Source of the DNA: Pseudorasbora parva | Lineage: Eukaryota > Chordata > Actinopteri > Cypriniformes > Gobionidae | Direction: 5' to 3' | DNA length: 64,000 nucleotides | NCBI RefSeq assembly: GCF_024679245.1 | Contig: NC_090195.1 | Location: 1,186,365-1,250,364, forward strand | Shown here: piece after piece, positions 11,851 to 23,496 of the stretch | How positions within the stretch are numbered: position 1 is the first letter of the stretch | Layout of the letters: the number at the start of each line of letters is the position of its first letter | Notes under the pieces: generated by a model | Told to the model about the DNA's origin: nothing | What the model saw: the letters and a program-made list of their open reading frames with translations, nothing else | The model's database searches: none | Position numbers and translations under genes: made by a program

Positions 11851-13501
11851 CAGTCCCTGACAAAAGTCTTGTCGCTTATCTATTTTCTAGAAATACCTGA
11901 TATTAACCTGACTTTTAATTAATTCATTGGTGTTAGAAATAGCTCATATGAAAAGCTAAAACCCTCCCAAATGATGTTTAATGCACTGAAATAAATTACT
12001 TTCACAGAAAAAATATTTATCATTTAATCAAGACAGAAAGGTCAAATTTTGGCAAGACAAAAGTTTTGTCGCCTATACAGAAATTGAACACATTTACTGC
12101 AAATACAAAAATATGTCAGCAAATTAAGTTGTGGTGCTGTGAGATCCAAATGTAATATCTTGTATGACTTCCATGAGCTTGAAGGACTGCATCCATGCGG
12201 TTTGGCAAGGATTCATACAATTTATTGATTTATTGATTGAAGTAATCAGGAATAGCTAAGAAAGCAGTCTTGCATGCCTCCCAGAGTTCATCAATATTCT
12301 TTGGTTTCGTCTTCCATGCGTCCTCTTTCATCCTACCCCACATATGCTCAATGATGTTCATGTCTGGTGACTGGGCTGGCCAATCCTGGAGCATCTTGAT
12401 CTTCTTCGCCTTGAGGAACTTTGATGTGGAGATGGAAGTATGCGATGGAGCACCGTCCTGCTGCAGAATTTGGCCTCTTTTATGGTTGGGAATATAAGAG
12501 GTAGCTAAGATTTCTTGGTATTTTAGACTATTGATGTTGCCTTCCACCCTGCAGATCTCTCGCACACCCCCATACTGGATGTAACCCCAGACCATGATTT
12601 TTCCGCCACCAAACTTCACTGTTTTCTGGGTGAATCTCGGATCCATTCTGGCTCCAGTAGGTCTCCTGCAATATTTGCGGCGACTGTGGTATAATTCAAC
12701 AGAAGATTCATCTGAAAAATCCACCTTCTGCCACTTTTCCTGCGTCCATCCTTTTAGCAGGCTGTGGGCCTTGGCAAATGCCACACGGTTTTTCAATTGT
12801 CTTTTGTTTAGTGCTGGCTTCTGGGCACTGATTCCACCATGGAGGCCATTTCGAGACAGAATCCGACAAACTGTTCTGGTTGACACAGGGACTTCAGGTG
12901 TCTAGGTCTCGTGGAGCTCTGCTGCAGTGGAAAATGGGCTGGCCTTGGATTTTCGAGCCAACAAACGGTCCTCTCGAGCAGTTGTCTTGCGGGGTCTGCC
13001 TGACCTGGGCTTGTCAAAAACGTCTCCAGTCTCTTCAAATCTTTTTTTTTTCCTCTGTACTTGACGCTGAGACACATTGAAGGTGTCTGCCACATCAGCA
13101 GTGGATCTGGTCTTCAGCCTCTTGATAATCAAAACTTTAGTCTCAGGGTGAATCTTAGGCATGTTTGCAGAGGTCTAGTTGCAGTTGATGTGAAGGTCTA
13201 GTGTACTGGGGTTCTTTTTATACACACTTGAGACCTAATTGATCCATTATTAGTCACAGGTGAAGCTCATATGACAAGGTGACAACACTTATGTCTTTGC
13301 AAAAATTGACTCAATGGGCTTTACCAAGCTGTGAATATTAGAATACTTTTTGAAAGTTTAGTTTTTCACTGAAACATTATCACAAAAGCTGGTGGGATTA
13401 AAATGATCCATTTCTTGTAAAAAAAATCTTGATTAGAAATATATTTCAGCAGCACTTTAGGTCAATTTGTACACAAGCGACAAGACTTTTGTCAGGGACT
13501 G
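11851..13501 (-). mobile_element. Nearly intact Tc1/mariner element (family B), nested in family A
   Basis: The terminal inverted repeats match over about 27 bp: the left end starts CAGTCCCTGACAAAAGTCTT at 11851 and the right end finishes AAGACTTTTGTCAGGGACTG at 13501. A TA duplication flanks it (11849-11850 and 13502-13503). Length is 1651 bp, normal for Tc1. It carries one transposase frame on the minus strand. Confidence 0.95.
12230..13162 (-). pseudogene. Family B Tc1 transposase with a single nonsense codon
   Basis: 310 codons in one frame from MPKIHPETK at 13162 to the stop at 12230, interrupted only by a TAG at 12902-12904 after HET. The N-terminal half has a helix-turn-helix (TADVADTFNVSQRQVQRKKK) and the GRPRK linker. 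The catalytic part shows DFSDES, QQDGAPSHTS and SPDMNIIEHMWGRMKE, a normal DD34E set. Length and motifs match full-size Tc1 transposases. The lone stop means it is a very recently inactivated copy, or the stop is an assembly error. Confidence 0.92.
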
Positions 13502-13546
13502 TAGCCCAAAAGTGGCTTGACCTGGGGAATGCGGCACCTGTAGCCA

Positions 13547-13933
13547 GAGCCGGATTATATAAATGGACTACTCTAGGCAGGCTGCATTTTTTGGGCCCCC
13601 CTCGATCGATGTTATTTAAGAATTGAAATCTGAAACTTACCAAAGTTACTAATAAAAGTTAATTCACATTTTACATAGACCAGTCTTTGGTTACAAATTG
13701 GTTATGTTGTATATTAAACAGTCTCTAATCAGACTATTTTTTTTTATATTCATTATTTATGTCATTACACGGCTCTATTAAATGCTATTAAATTACTCCT
13801 CATCCATTGGGAGTGTCGTTGTTAAGTCAGTTGTACCAGTAAATAACCAATAGGTGTCAATAAACTATGTAAACAGAGCAAATAAGTTTATTTATATATA
13901 TAATTATTATTATATATATAATTATTATTTCTG
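13547..13933. other. Repeat fragments, no gene
   Basis: Begins AGAGCCGGATTATATAAATG, similar in style to hAT-type ends (compare GAGCCGGCCCTG at 41598-41609). The rest is AT-rich with a short TATATA run near 13890-13925. No supported gene. Confidence 0.4.
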
Positions 13934-14268
13934 AATTTGGTGTCTTCTAGACTGAGAAAGGACAAAAAATGTATTTTTGTCCCATGGGGATGAAAGACTA
14001 CAATTCCCAGAATGCTTCGCTGCCCAGTGAGGCCATTCCCAACACCACCAACTTGATTACTGTGACTGAGTTAGAGAAGACACTACAATTAAAAACTGAA
14101 CGTGTCTGTTCAATATAATGAGTGAGTCACCGTATCTCACCATATCCCCCTAAGACAAGATAAATCTCTTGTCTTAGGGGGATATGAGGGGGGAAAGCTC
14201 AATCATTTGAATATACTCCAGGGTTTCTACTGATACAAAGCCATATGCTAATCGCTGAAGTAATCCTT
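13934..14268 (-). mobile_element. Internally deleted copy of the TTAA element found in the truncated gene
   Basis: Matches the element at 24558-25329 in reverse orientation: GGATGAAAGACTACAATTCC, GTTCAATATAATGAGTGAGT and the terminus CGCTGAAGTAATCCTTTAA are shared. Much of the interior is missing, and the left end is not preserved. Confidence 0.75.
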
Positions 14269-14940
14269 TAAGATTTTCTGCAAAATGCAATAGCTTACAA
14301 CATTTATAAATGTCAGAAAAAAACATCTATTCAAATTAAAGCAGTGCAATGAATGTGTCTTGAAAATAAAGAACTCAAGAATAACTTTTTTTATTATTGA
14401 TATTAACCGCAAGAAAACCTCTACATAATGGTTGTCATAAATGTTACCAGATTATTGGTTACTTTCTCAAATGGCTGTATTTTTAGTGCTAGCAGTAAAA
14501 TAAAAATGTATAGTCAAGAAAATAGGCTACTGTTGGTGATCTCAGGTTTTTTTGTTCTTATTTAGAATTATCCATAAAAGAGTAAGCTACATTTTTAATT
14601 AGCCGGTATACGGTGGACTTACATTCATAGCATACTCACTACTCTTGAGTACTTTTAAAAGGGCTTCTTTTTACTCCTACTTTGAGTAGTATTTAGGACC
14701 AGTGGCGTAGCACCAAATTTTGGGCCCTGGGTACAAACCATCTTGCTGGGCCCCCGTACCATGTATGTGTATGTATAGAAAACGGACTTCTCTGCCTCGG
14801 GCCCTGGTTACTCAGTACCCTTTATCCCCCCAGTCCCACGCCCCTGTTTAGGACAGCTACTTTTACTCTACTTGAACTATATTTTTTTTTTGACAAGTAA
14901 CAGTTCTTCTACTTGAGTATGCTTTTTCATACAGGCTTCT
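14269..14940. other. AT-rich DNA with repeat pieces
   Basis: Around 14700-14850 sits a GC-rich fragment (GTGGCGTAGCACCAAATTTT) typical of hAT-like ends. No gene seen. Confidence 0.35.
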
Positions 14941-14943
14941 AGT

Positions 14944-15840
14944 TGCTCAACTGTCTTAGGTCTTCTTTGCCGTATCTTCCTCTTTATGATGCACCAAATG
15001 TTTTCTAATGGTGAAAGATCTGGACTGCAGGCTGGCCATTTCAGTGCCGGATCCTTCTTCTACGCAGCCATGATGCTGTAATTGATGCAGTGTGTGCTCT
15101 GGCATTGTCATGTTGGAGAATGCAAGGTCTTCCCTGAAAGAGACGCCGTCTGGATGGAGCAGATGTTGCTCTAGAACTTGGATAGACCTTTCAGCATTGA
15201 TGGCCTTTTCAGATGTGTAAGCTGCCCATGCCACACACACTCATGAACCCCAGACCATCAGAGATCAGCTTCTGAACTGAGCGCTGAGAACAACTTGGGT
15301 TGTCCTTGTTCTGTTCAGTCCGGATAGTGTCCCAGTTTACCAAAAAGAACTTAAAATTTTGATTCGTCTGACCACAGACCAGTTTTCCACTTTGCCACAG
15401 TCCATTTTAAATGAGCCTTGGCCCAGAGGAAACGCCTGCGCTTCTGGATCATGTTTAGATATGGCTTCTTCTTTGACCTGTAGAGTTTTAGCCGGCGACG
15501 ACGAATGGCACGGTGGATTGTGTTCACCAATGTTTTCTGGAAGTATTCCTGAGCCCATGTTGTGATGTCCATTACAGTATCATTCCTGTATGTGATGCAG
15601 TGCCGTCTATGGGCTGAAGATCACGGCCATCCAGTTTGGTTTTGACCCTTGACCCTTACACACAGAGTTTGTTCCAGATTCTTTGAATCTTTGGATGATA
15701 TTATGCACGGTAGATGATGATAACTTCAAACTCTTTGCATTTTTTTCTCTGAGAAAACTCTGTTCTGATATTGCTCCACTATTTTTTGCCACTGCATTGG
15801 GGGAATTGGTGATCCTCTGCCCATCTTGACTTCTGAGACT
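14944..15840 (-). pseudogene. Decayed family C Tc1 transposase
   Basis: Minus-strand frames of 94, 73 and 61 codons cover successive parts of one Tc1 transposase. The N-terminus is at about 15825 (MGRGSPIPPMQ), with the helix-turn-helix FLREKNAKSLKLSSSTVHN at about 15700-15760. The middle reads HLKWTVAKWKTGLWSDESKF at 15351-15430 and further frames run to 14956. Several frameshifts and stops separate them. The same family is at 3603-4150. Confidence 0.8.
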
Positions 15841-15937
15841 TCACCGGTACGTCATCCTCAATAAACCCGTCTCTTGCGTGATACCCAGAAATTTTGAATA
15901 CTCCCATCTAATATGATTTCTGAGCTGTAAGGTGTCC

Positions 15938-16330
15938 AGAATAATAATCCTCCACGGTGTGTTAATAGACCAGAGGAGAACTGAGTCTGGTTTCTCTAAG
16001 GTTTATTTTTCTCCATCATGCCCTGATGGAGTTTCGGTTCCTTTGGTCGCCTTTGGCTTGGCTTGCTCAGTTGGGGACACTAACATTATGATTCAAGTTA
16101 TTCAACTAAATATACAAATAAAATTAATTAATTATTAATTTTTAATTCTATGAACTATAATACTGATCTGCCAACATTGTCTCTCTCTGATAAATTAAAA
16201 TAAGCTGATAACATCACTGTTTACTCCAGAACGACTGTACAGCCAAATCTAATTCTGTTGCAATATTGTCCGCTTTGAAACAATCTGCATTGTAAAAGCG
16301 CTTTATAAATAAAAAGGATTGATTGATTAA
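15938..16330 (-). repeat. Dispersed repeat, reverse copy of the one at 38103-38520
   Basis: Shares, in opposite orientation, the segments GTGTTAATAGACCAGAGGAG, GGCTTGGCTTGCTCAGTTGG and ACGACTGTACAGCCAAATCT, and ends near TAAAAGCGCTTTATAAATAA. The 'tttatatagcgctttt' end is typical of abundant fish retroposon or DNA-element families. Exact family unknown. Confidence 0.7.
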
Positions 16331-16930
16331 GAGACACTGCCACTTCGGACATACTCTGCAAGAACAAAGAAATTTGTTTGTTTTCACGAGGTGGCAAGAA
16401 CAAGAATAAAGTTTGTTCTGGCAGTTCATTCCATACTTCACGAAAAAAGCATGAGCCGATCATCTGCATTTCTCCGCATTAACCACGCCCACTTTAAATG
16501 TCTGGTCAATCCCACAATAGTTCTCGGACACCCAAGAAAAAAGTTCTGCTCAGATTATGTGGCGAGAATTCCCAAACCAGGGCTGAGAGAACAAAATTAT
16601 GTAATGATGTTCTCGCAGCCCTGGGATCAAGAACTTTTTTTCTCTGTTCTTGTGGAGTATGTAATGGCCTTGAGAGGCTCTTTTTATACCCAATCATGTT
16701 GCCATTTGACCTAATAAGTTGCAGGTTGGTCCTCCAGCTGTTCCCTATAGGTACATTTAACTTTTCCGGCCTCTTATTGCGACCTCTCCCAACTTTTTTG
16801 GGAATGTGCAGCTCTCATGAAATCCAAAATGAGCCAATATTTAGCATTACATCTCTAAATGTCTTACTTTCAACAGTTGATATGTTATCTATATTCTATT
16901 GTGAATAAAATACAAGTTTATTTTTTTTCC
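16331..16930. repeat. Remnants of family C Tc1 termini
   Basis: 16680-16830 contains wording shared with 3820-3910 (AACTTTTCCGGCCTCTTATT), the region between the terminus and the transposase start. Frames of up to 136 codons here are non-coding. No gene. Confidence 0.5.
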
Positions 16931-17159
16931 TCAATTTTTTAAATATTATTTTTAGATGCGTGTTCATTCTATATTTTAGTTGATGTTATTATTAAATAAG
17001 CTGTACCACAATGTCTTATATTTGTTTTGTACTTGTAACTGAACTAATAAAAAATAAGAATAAAGAGTTGAGGATGCAGGAAGAGGAGAAGAGGAATAAT
17101 AAATGGGTAGAGTGGAAAGGCAACAGTAGTGGAAAGAGCAAGAAAAGAAAATATAAGTA

Positions 17160-17310
17160 ACATGACACAAAAGGGCTTTTCACACTGCGCTTAACCATGA
17201 GTTATTGTTGTTCTAACCTGCTTTTAACCAAGGATAATTCAGAAGCTGCATTAGCACTTTTAAACCAGGGGTATGAAGCCCTGCTTTTTCTCTGCCAAAC
17301 GTATGTGTGA
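17160..17310. repeat. Fragment of a 'TTTTCACACTGC' DNA element
   Basis: GGGCTTTTCACACTGCGCTT and the following ~130 bp resemble the left part of the element at 42074-42580. Only one end is present. Confidence 0.5.
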
Positions 17311-18089
17311 CACCCCAATTGATGGTTCTTTAAAATTGATGTGTTTAATATTTATTTTCTGTGTGTGAGAATGCATTGAAGGGAATGATGGTACTATGAG
17401 AGCGCTAGGGGGCGCTATGTGAGTGCGGTGTGTTGAGATGTCTGCTGCGTGGCAAGACCGGAGCTGTCTTTATTTCATCATTCTACAGGTTAGTCGAGGG
17501 TTTTAACATTTCAATCTAAATGGATGATGAAATACATGTTAGTGAATATCAAACGTTGTAGATTGGGTACTTTTGATAAAGTTTAACGTGTTTAATCATT
17601 AAATGAAACCGCGACTGAATGCTATGTAGATTCTGTGACACCTGTATGTTGATTGAAGGTGAATATGATTGAATATGTTTCTTATACAGGTTAATTATGT
17701 TTAATCTACTTTAAAGTGCTTGTGAAAGGTCTTCTTAAGGGGAAAACGTGTAGAAATGTTGTGTTTGATTACATATGTGAAATTGTGAGTTGATTTGAAC
17801 TGAAAACAGCAGATAAAGTCATGTAGGCCTAGTATTTTTGAAGATATAAATTAATAGTATGATGATTGATTAATTAACAATTTCATGTATACATTGTCTA
17901 CCAGCAAAGAGACAGAAACAATGAGTGTGTTTAAATGGACAACAATACTCCGATATTAACCTGATTAAAGAATCTAATGAAGACATGTGGCTGTGAGGAT
18001 TTCCAGTCAGGATTTAGACCATATCATATTATAGTACCGAGACTGCTCTCATCATGATTTACTCTTATCATCTGATCATGGCTGTATCT
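17311..18089. other. Intergenic DNA, no feature recognised
   Basis: No open frame of note, no splice context and no clear repeat; only AT-rich unique-looking sequence. Confidence 0.4.
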
Positions 18090-18097
18090 CTCTATTA

Positions 18098-18289
18098 CAG
18101 GGCTATTCAAATCTTACCATGGAGGGCCAATGTACTGCAGAGTTTACCTCCAACCCTAATCAAACACGCTCACCTGTGATTTTCTAATGATCCTAAATAC
18201 ATTGATTAGCATTCAGGTGTGTTTAATCAGGGTTGGAGCTAAACTCTGCACCGCATTGGCCCTCCAGGGTAAGATTTGAATAGCCCTGA
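18098..18289. mobile_element. Fold-back hAT-type MITE
   Basis: Begins CAGGGCTATTCAAATCTTAC and ends GTAAGATTTGAATAGCCCTG, with inverted arms of roughly 70 bp. The 8-bp duplication CTCTATTA occurs at 18090-18097 and again at 18290-18297, one extra base after the right end. A related element lies at 57183-57373. Confidence 0.85.
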
Positions 18290-18297
18290 CTCTATTA

Positions 18298-18861
18298 AGC
18301 CCCTTTCACACTGCACGTCGGACCTGCAATATTGCCGGGTCGCCTTCTGTGTGAAAGCAACCACGTCCCGGGATTGATTACCGAATTCGACCCGGGTCGG
18401 GGACCTAGTAACATTGCGGGGTTCGATCCGGGAAGAGCGCTGTGTGAACAAAAGCCGAAACTAATGCCGCAGCGTGTGCGTAGTTATCGTGCAACTCCTA
18501 GAGCTTGTTTTTTCAATAACACAACCCTGCAGTGCCAGAAGAGCTCGTCTGTGTTTTAAACGCAGAGAGTGTTCGGATACAAAAGAAACTAAAATTAAAC
18601 AAGCAGAAATGAGCGCAAACTGGACACAAGTCGAGACCACGGAGCTCCTTACTATCCGCGCTGAAGCGGAGATCGCTCGCCGTTATACGTCACATCAGGA
18701 TGTCACGTGTCAACTCGACCCGGGACCGTTACGGGTTGTGTGTGAGCGCACATATTAAGGTATTTCGCTGGCAGTGTGAATGGACCAAATCTAGCGGCCC
18801 GGGAACAAATGCTGGGTCGCATTATCCGTGTATTTGCCGGAATCGCAGTGTGAAAGAGGCT
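18298..18861. mobile_element. PIF/Harbinger-type non-autonomous element
   Basis: Left end AGCCCCTTTCACACTGCACG, right end CGCAGTGTGAAAGAGGCT, flanked by TTA at 18295-18297 and 18862-18864. GC-rich interior with repeated ACCCGGG motifs. Open frames of 70-94 codons inside have no recognisable domain. It abuts the element at 18098, overlapping its target duplication. Confidence 0.8.
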
Positions 18862-19075
18862 TTAGTGTACTCGGGTCTCAGCGCTGCATTAGATACTGAC
18901 GAAATTTACCAATTCACAAGATTAAAGCAGCACTGGGTAACTTTTGCTCTCGGGGTCCCCCTACAGTAGGGAAAAAATAATGTCCTCAACTACTGTCGTA
19001 AGCTCTGTCCTCCTACAACAGGGGATGCCATCTCGCGTGCATTTGTTGACATGACAGCCCTGATAGCCCTGAATT

Positions 19076-19215
19076 AGTGATGCGCGGGTCGTCTCATAAC
19101 CCGCGGACCCCGTATGTCTATTTAATGGTCGCGGGTGCGTGGTGGGTTGTAAAAATATATCCAGTGGTGCGGTGCGGGCCAAATAACTTCATAAAAGCGG
19201 CCCCGCGGGTCGGTG
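19076..19215. repeat. hAT-like terminus
   Basis: TTAGTGATGCGCGGGTCGTC resembles the TAGTGATG ends of hAT elements. The right end is not recognisable within the next kilobase. Confidence 0.45.
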
Positions 19216-19289
19216 CAGCACTAACAGTTCCCCTGAACACTGCAGGAGGAGTTCACATGCAGCTGTTCTTCTGGCGGCGCGTGTGAAAT

Positions 19290-20352
19290 GTCTTCATCCC
19301 AGGTACAGTCAGTGGCTTATGCTTCAGCATGTCATATGAATATCATTTCATGGGTTTTATTTTTTTCAAACGCCAAATAATCTCGATGCTCACGTTTACA
19401 AGCCAGCGTCATTATAGTAGTCTATTGGTTAGCGTTTTCCAGAATCTATATGATACTTCAGTTCAATGTTTGAGTGGTAGCTCACCGTAACAAGCAGGAC
19501 AGCATCGGTCGGTCAGCAACGTTCATAAAAACCGCTATGATGTAAATTTTTTACACTTTACACTTGAAATGTAAATTTTTGGAATCACGAAAATGTTCGT
19601 CTTTTCAAAATGTTAGTTGGTATGAATTAAATTTACACCTGATCCCTACCACGTGTAAATAGTGCATAAAACATTTGAACGTTCTGTGTTTTAATTTAAG
19701 CAAACTGATGACATTGCTTTTTAATGCATTATGTAGGGCAGGCCTAGCATAATAATATTACAAGAGTTGACTTGCCCGGTCTTTTTTGTTTTGTTTTGTT
19801 TGTTCTGTTTAATTTTGGGCAAAAGGCAGCACTCTGTCATTGATGTCACTGTCATTTTTTACCAGGCTGTCCAATCACAGTGGAGGAAGGGCGGGACAAA
19901 AACTACGCCGACCAATAATCCCACTTGTACACCAACCGAACAACTGTAATAGAGTAGTAGTTAATACTGCTTTTTACAGCATTTCTAAAGTCAGTAATAT
20001 TCTTTAAAATGAGATACTAGTAGTAACACATACTGCCATGGATATTCTGTATCAAAGTATCTCAGCTGGAAAAACGCTGCCCTTGCAAATCGCTTTCAAG
20101 CACCTCCAGCTGGCTACAGCTGAAGAGCACCAGGTGTTTAGCTGGCTAAAACATGCTTTGGTGGACACACGATAACTTAATATTTATTGCTAGTCATATG
20201 GCCAATTATTCTCTTCAACATTTATGCAAAATCCTGAAGCCAAACCTGAGAAAGAATTCCAAAAGTGTCCACAGCATTCCTGGTCACGTCATTTGCAGTT
20301 GTAACTCATGGGCAAAATATCACACTTCCTGTTGGGTTTCAGTTTTTGCACC
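19290..20352. other. Intergenic DNA; left part of an old dispersed repeat
   Basis: From about 20200 the sequence (GTTGGGTTTCAGTTTTTGCA) appears continuous with 21865 onward once the element at 20353-21864 is removed. No gene seen. Confidence 0.4.
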
Positions 20353-20631
20353 CAGTGGCCCTCATTTACCAATCTTGCGTAGAAACGGGCGTATATGTTG
20401 GCGTAAGATTGTGCGTACACTCCTCTCACCGCCTGATTTATGGAGCTGTGCGCACCTCTGCAATCCAGGTGTACGCAATACCTGCCCTTGATAAATGCCG
20501 CGGCTGAAAACAATCGTCATTAGAATAACACACCCCTATATATTCAAGTCTCCGCCTCCCTCACGCCCTCATTTTACGCCATGGACACAAGGAAGACGGC
20601 AAAGAAGCGAAACTTCACCGACGTGGAGATC

Positions 20632-20744
20632 GGGCGCGTCTCAATCATCTCACTAGTCCACTAGTCAGGGCACTGATTAGGACATAAGTCAATGGGCTGA
20701 CTCCCTGATCAGTGCCCTGACAAGTAAGATGATTAAGACGCGCC
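20632..20744. mobile_element. Small fold-back insertion
   Basis: Arms match imperfectly: GGCGCGTCTCAATCATCTCA on the left, and GTAAGATGATTAAGACGCGC on the right as the inverted counterpart. The centre repeats AGGGCACTGAT / ATCAGTGCCCT. It interrupts the Myb-like reading frame. Confidence 0.75.
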
Positions 20745-21087
20745 AAACGAGACCATCACCAGGGAAGTGGGAAAAAAAACGAAATTGTTTTATTTGGGAG
20801 TTTAAAGAGTGGGATTAAAGGCACCCAATAAAACAAAATATGGACCTAAATTACGCGTACTAATAATAGTGTGGAGGTTGAGAAGCGCACTCCAGCAGTT
20901 TAAATAGCTGTTTGGATGATAAGTTACCATCACAATGCATTATTTTACAGCATGTTTTGAAACAATTAGCATTTAAATTCGTGTCACGTTGTATTGGGGT
21001 GTACAATAGTGATGATGATGTGATGTGGAGTAGCCTACCATTCATTCACATTAATAATTGCATGACAATTTGTAAGATTCTTATTAT

Positions 21088-21335
21088 GGTAAATGGACTG
21101 CATTTATATAGCGCTTTTATCCAAAGCACTTTACATTTTTGCCTCACATTCACCCATTCATACACCGACGGCGATGTCAGCCATGTAAGGCGCCATCCAG
21201 CTCGTCGGGAGCAACTGGGGTTAGGTGTCTTGCTCATGGACACTTTGACACTTGGTCAGGTGGAACCGGGGATTGAACCACCAACCTTCTGGTTTGTAGA
21301 CAATCTACATGAACCACTGAGCCACTGCCGTCCCT
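21088..21335. repeat. Dispersed repeat with 'tttatatagcgctttt' start
   Basis: Begins GGTAAATGGACTGCATTTAT and ends GAACCACTGAGCCACTGCCG, including a GGGGATTGAACC stretch like a tRNA-type B box on the opposite sense. It resembles abundant fish SINE/LINE tails. Family not certain. Confidence 0.55.
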
Positions 21336-21864
21336 AATTATTATTAGGCCTATGATTTTTATTATTAATGACGCTGTTATTTAGAAGAAGAATGTCGTTA
21401 TTATTTATTTTATTGTTATTTAAAAGGAGAAGAATGTAATTTGTATTATTTTGTCAGTCTGAATTATTCAGTCCCAGTCCGTGCACAGCTGCTGCACAGG
21501 CTCTACTGGAGGAATACATGCCTCAAATGCTTTGGTAGCCTATAGTCACACAAATTAAACATTGAAGTCTACGTTGCACAAAAATAAACACCGAAGTTTC
21601 TCATTGCTATGTTGTGTTTTTTTACAGTGGGTCATAATATAGCATATATTTGTCAGTGCGTTTTGTGGTGTTAGGAATTGTTTTTCTGCGCATTTTCATA
21701 CTAACTCAAACGTGCGTACACCACCTCCTAAGCTGGCGTAGGATTTGAGCGTGCCGTACGCCAACGTCCATATTGATAAATCTCAAAGTCACCATGGTTT
21801 TGGGTGTACGCAAAGTGTACGCTGGAAATTTGGTGTACGCACTTTTGATAAATGAGGGCCACTG

Positions 21865-22344
21865 ACTTTTGTAGGTGTCGAGCTGTTACGTGTCTACCAA
21901 ATTTCATACTTGTACATGAAACGCAGCTTGAACGGCACTTAATTGAAATTTTATAAGTAGTGCTATCGAGCCATTTTGCCACGCCTAATTCTGAAACCCA
22001 TATCAGATGTAAATTTTGACCACTTCTGACACGTGCATAGTTTCATGAGTTTTCAAGCATGTTTAGGCCCTCAAAATGCAAATCATTTGGGAGAAGAATA
22101 ATAGGCTGAGCAATTCCAATAAGGTCCTCACACCATTGGTGCTCAGGCCCTAAATATATGGGAGAGCGTTGCTATAGTGTGTTTATATTGTATTGCAATA
22201 GAAGTAGCACATTAAAGTTAATACCAAATCAAAACTAGTTAGCACATGATTTGTAATTGAAAGGATTTAATAACAATGTATGAGTATGGTTACACTTAAA
22301 ATAATAGTTACAAAATAGATGTGTTAGAGGATAATAACTTATAC
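21865..22344. other. Right part of an old dispersed repeat, then unassigned DNA
   Basis: AAATGCAAATCATTTGGGAG and GGTCCTCACACCATTGGTGC are wording typical of a common cyprinid repeat. No gene. Confidence 0.4.
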
Positions 22345-23313
22345 CATTAATCGTCCAGAGCCACCGTGAAACAGGCGTGTGCAGGAAATGGGCTACAGGT
22401 GCCGCATTCCCCAGGTCAAGACACTTTTGGGCTACAGAGAAGCAGCACTGGACTGGTGCTCAGCGGTCCAAAGGACTTTTTTCGGATGAAAGCAAATTTT
22501 GCATGTCATTGGGAAATCAAGGTGCCAGAGTCTGGAGGAAGACTGGGGAGAAGGAAATGCCCAAATGCCTGAAGTCCAGTGTCAAGTCCCCACAGTCAGT
22601 GATGGTCTGGGGTGCCATGTCAGCTGCTGGTGTTGGTCCACTGTGTTTTATCAAGGGCAGGGTCAATGCAGCTCGCTATCAGGAGATTTTGGAGCACTTC
22701 ATGCTTCCATCTGCTGAAAAGCTTTATGGAGATGAAGATTTGGTTTTTCAGCACGACCTGGCACCTGCTCACAGTGCCAAAACCACTGGTAAATGGTTTA
22801 CTGACCATGGTATTACTGTGCTCAACTCTCCTGAGCTGAACCCCATAGAGAATCTGCGGGATATTGTGAAGAGAAAGTTGAGAGACGCGAGACCCAACAC
22901 TCTGGATGAGCTTAAGGCCGCTCTCGAAGCATCCTGGGCCTCCAGAACACCTCAGCAGCGCCACAGGCTGATCGCCTCCACGCCACGCCGCACTGAAGCA
23001 GTCATTCCTGCTAAAGGATTCCCCACCAAGTGTTGAGCGCAGAACTGAACATCATTATTTGAAGGTTGACTTTTTTTGTATTAAAAACACTTTTCTTTTA
23101 TTGGTCGGATGAAATATGCTAATTTTTTGAGATAGGAATTTTGGGTTTTCATGAGCTGTGTGCCAAAATCATCAGTATTAAAACAATAAAAGACCTGAAA
23201 TATTTCAGTTGGTGAGCAATGAATCTAAAATATATGAAAGTTTAGTATTTATCATTACATTATGGAAAATAATGAACTTTATCACAATATGCTAATTTTT
23301 TGAGAAGGACCTG
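22345..23313 (+). mobile_element. Family A Tc1 element, 5'-truncated
   Basis: Ends at 23313 in AGAAGGACCTG followed by TA, the same terminus as at 10978. The 5' TIR and helix-turn-helix part are missing. It lies only about 180 bp before the truncated gene copy. Confidence 0.85.
22377..23036 (+). pseudogene. Family A Tc1 transposase, C-terminal 219 codons
   Basis: An uninterrupted frame from MCRKWATGAAFPRSR to KGFPTKC and a stop. The catalytic motifs FSDES, QHDLAPAHS and ELNPIENL are intact. Full-length Tc1 enzymes are about 340 residues, so the DNA-binding N-terminus is lost. No in-frame start in a promoter context is visible. Confidence 0.88.
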
Positions 23314-23403
23314 TAATTAAAACGGTTGAAGTGAGAATTAAGGACAAGTTTTATGTGCGACCTGTGGCTAAGGTTATACAGCTACCTGAGATTCCTGACT
23401 AAA

Positions 23404-23496
23404 ATTGGAATTTGACCTTTTTATAATGGACAGATTTCCTGATTCTTTAGAAATCTGGGTGTAGCTGTTAACAAGGTTTATTGTGAATGTATTTGG
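23404..23496. repeat. Segment duplicated from the region upstream of gene 2
   Basis: Aligns with 25583-25667 (for example ATAATGGACAGATTT/ACAATGGACAGATTT and GCTGTTAACAAGG). It runs straight into mid-exon 5 of the truncated gene copy with only about a dozen unmatched bases, so it marks a deletion junction. Confidence 0.8.

Larger units (their letters stand above)
10978..13546 (-). mobile_element. Tc1/mariner element (family A), split by another Tc1
   Basis: The 3' terminus is at 10978 (CAGGTCCTTCTCAGAAAATT), matching the end of the + strand copy at 22345-23313. The transposase reads on the minus strand. The element is broken at the TA at 11849-11850 by element B (11851-13501), resumes at 13504 (AGCCCAAAAGTGGCTTGACC) and stops about 13546, where an unrelated repeat begins. 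The 5' part is therefore missing. Confidence 0.85.
20353..21864. mobile_element. DNA transposon with 'CAGTGGCCCTCATTTA' ends and a Myb-like remnant
   Basis: The left end CAGTGGCCCTCATTTACCAA is mirrored by GATAAATGAGGGCCACTG on the right. No clean target duplication is visible. At 20581 an ATG starts MDTRKTAKKRNFTDVEI, resembling the N-terminus of Myb/SANT-like proteins that accompany Harbinger transposons. It is broken after 17 codons by a small fold-back insertion at 20632-20744. At 21060-21335 lies a further repeat. Confidence 0.7.
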
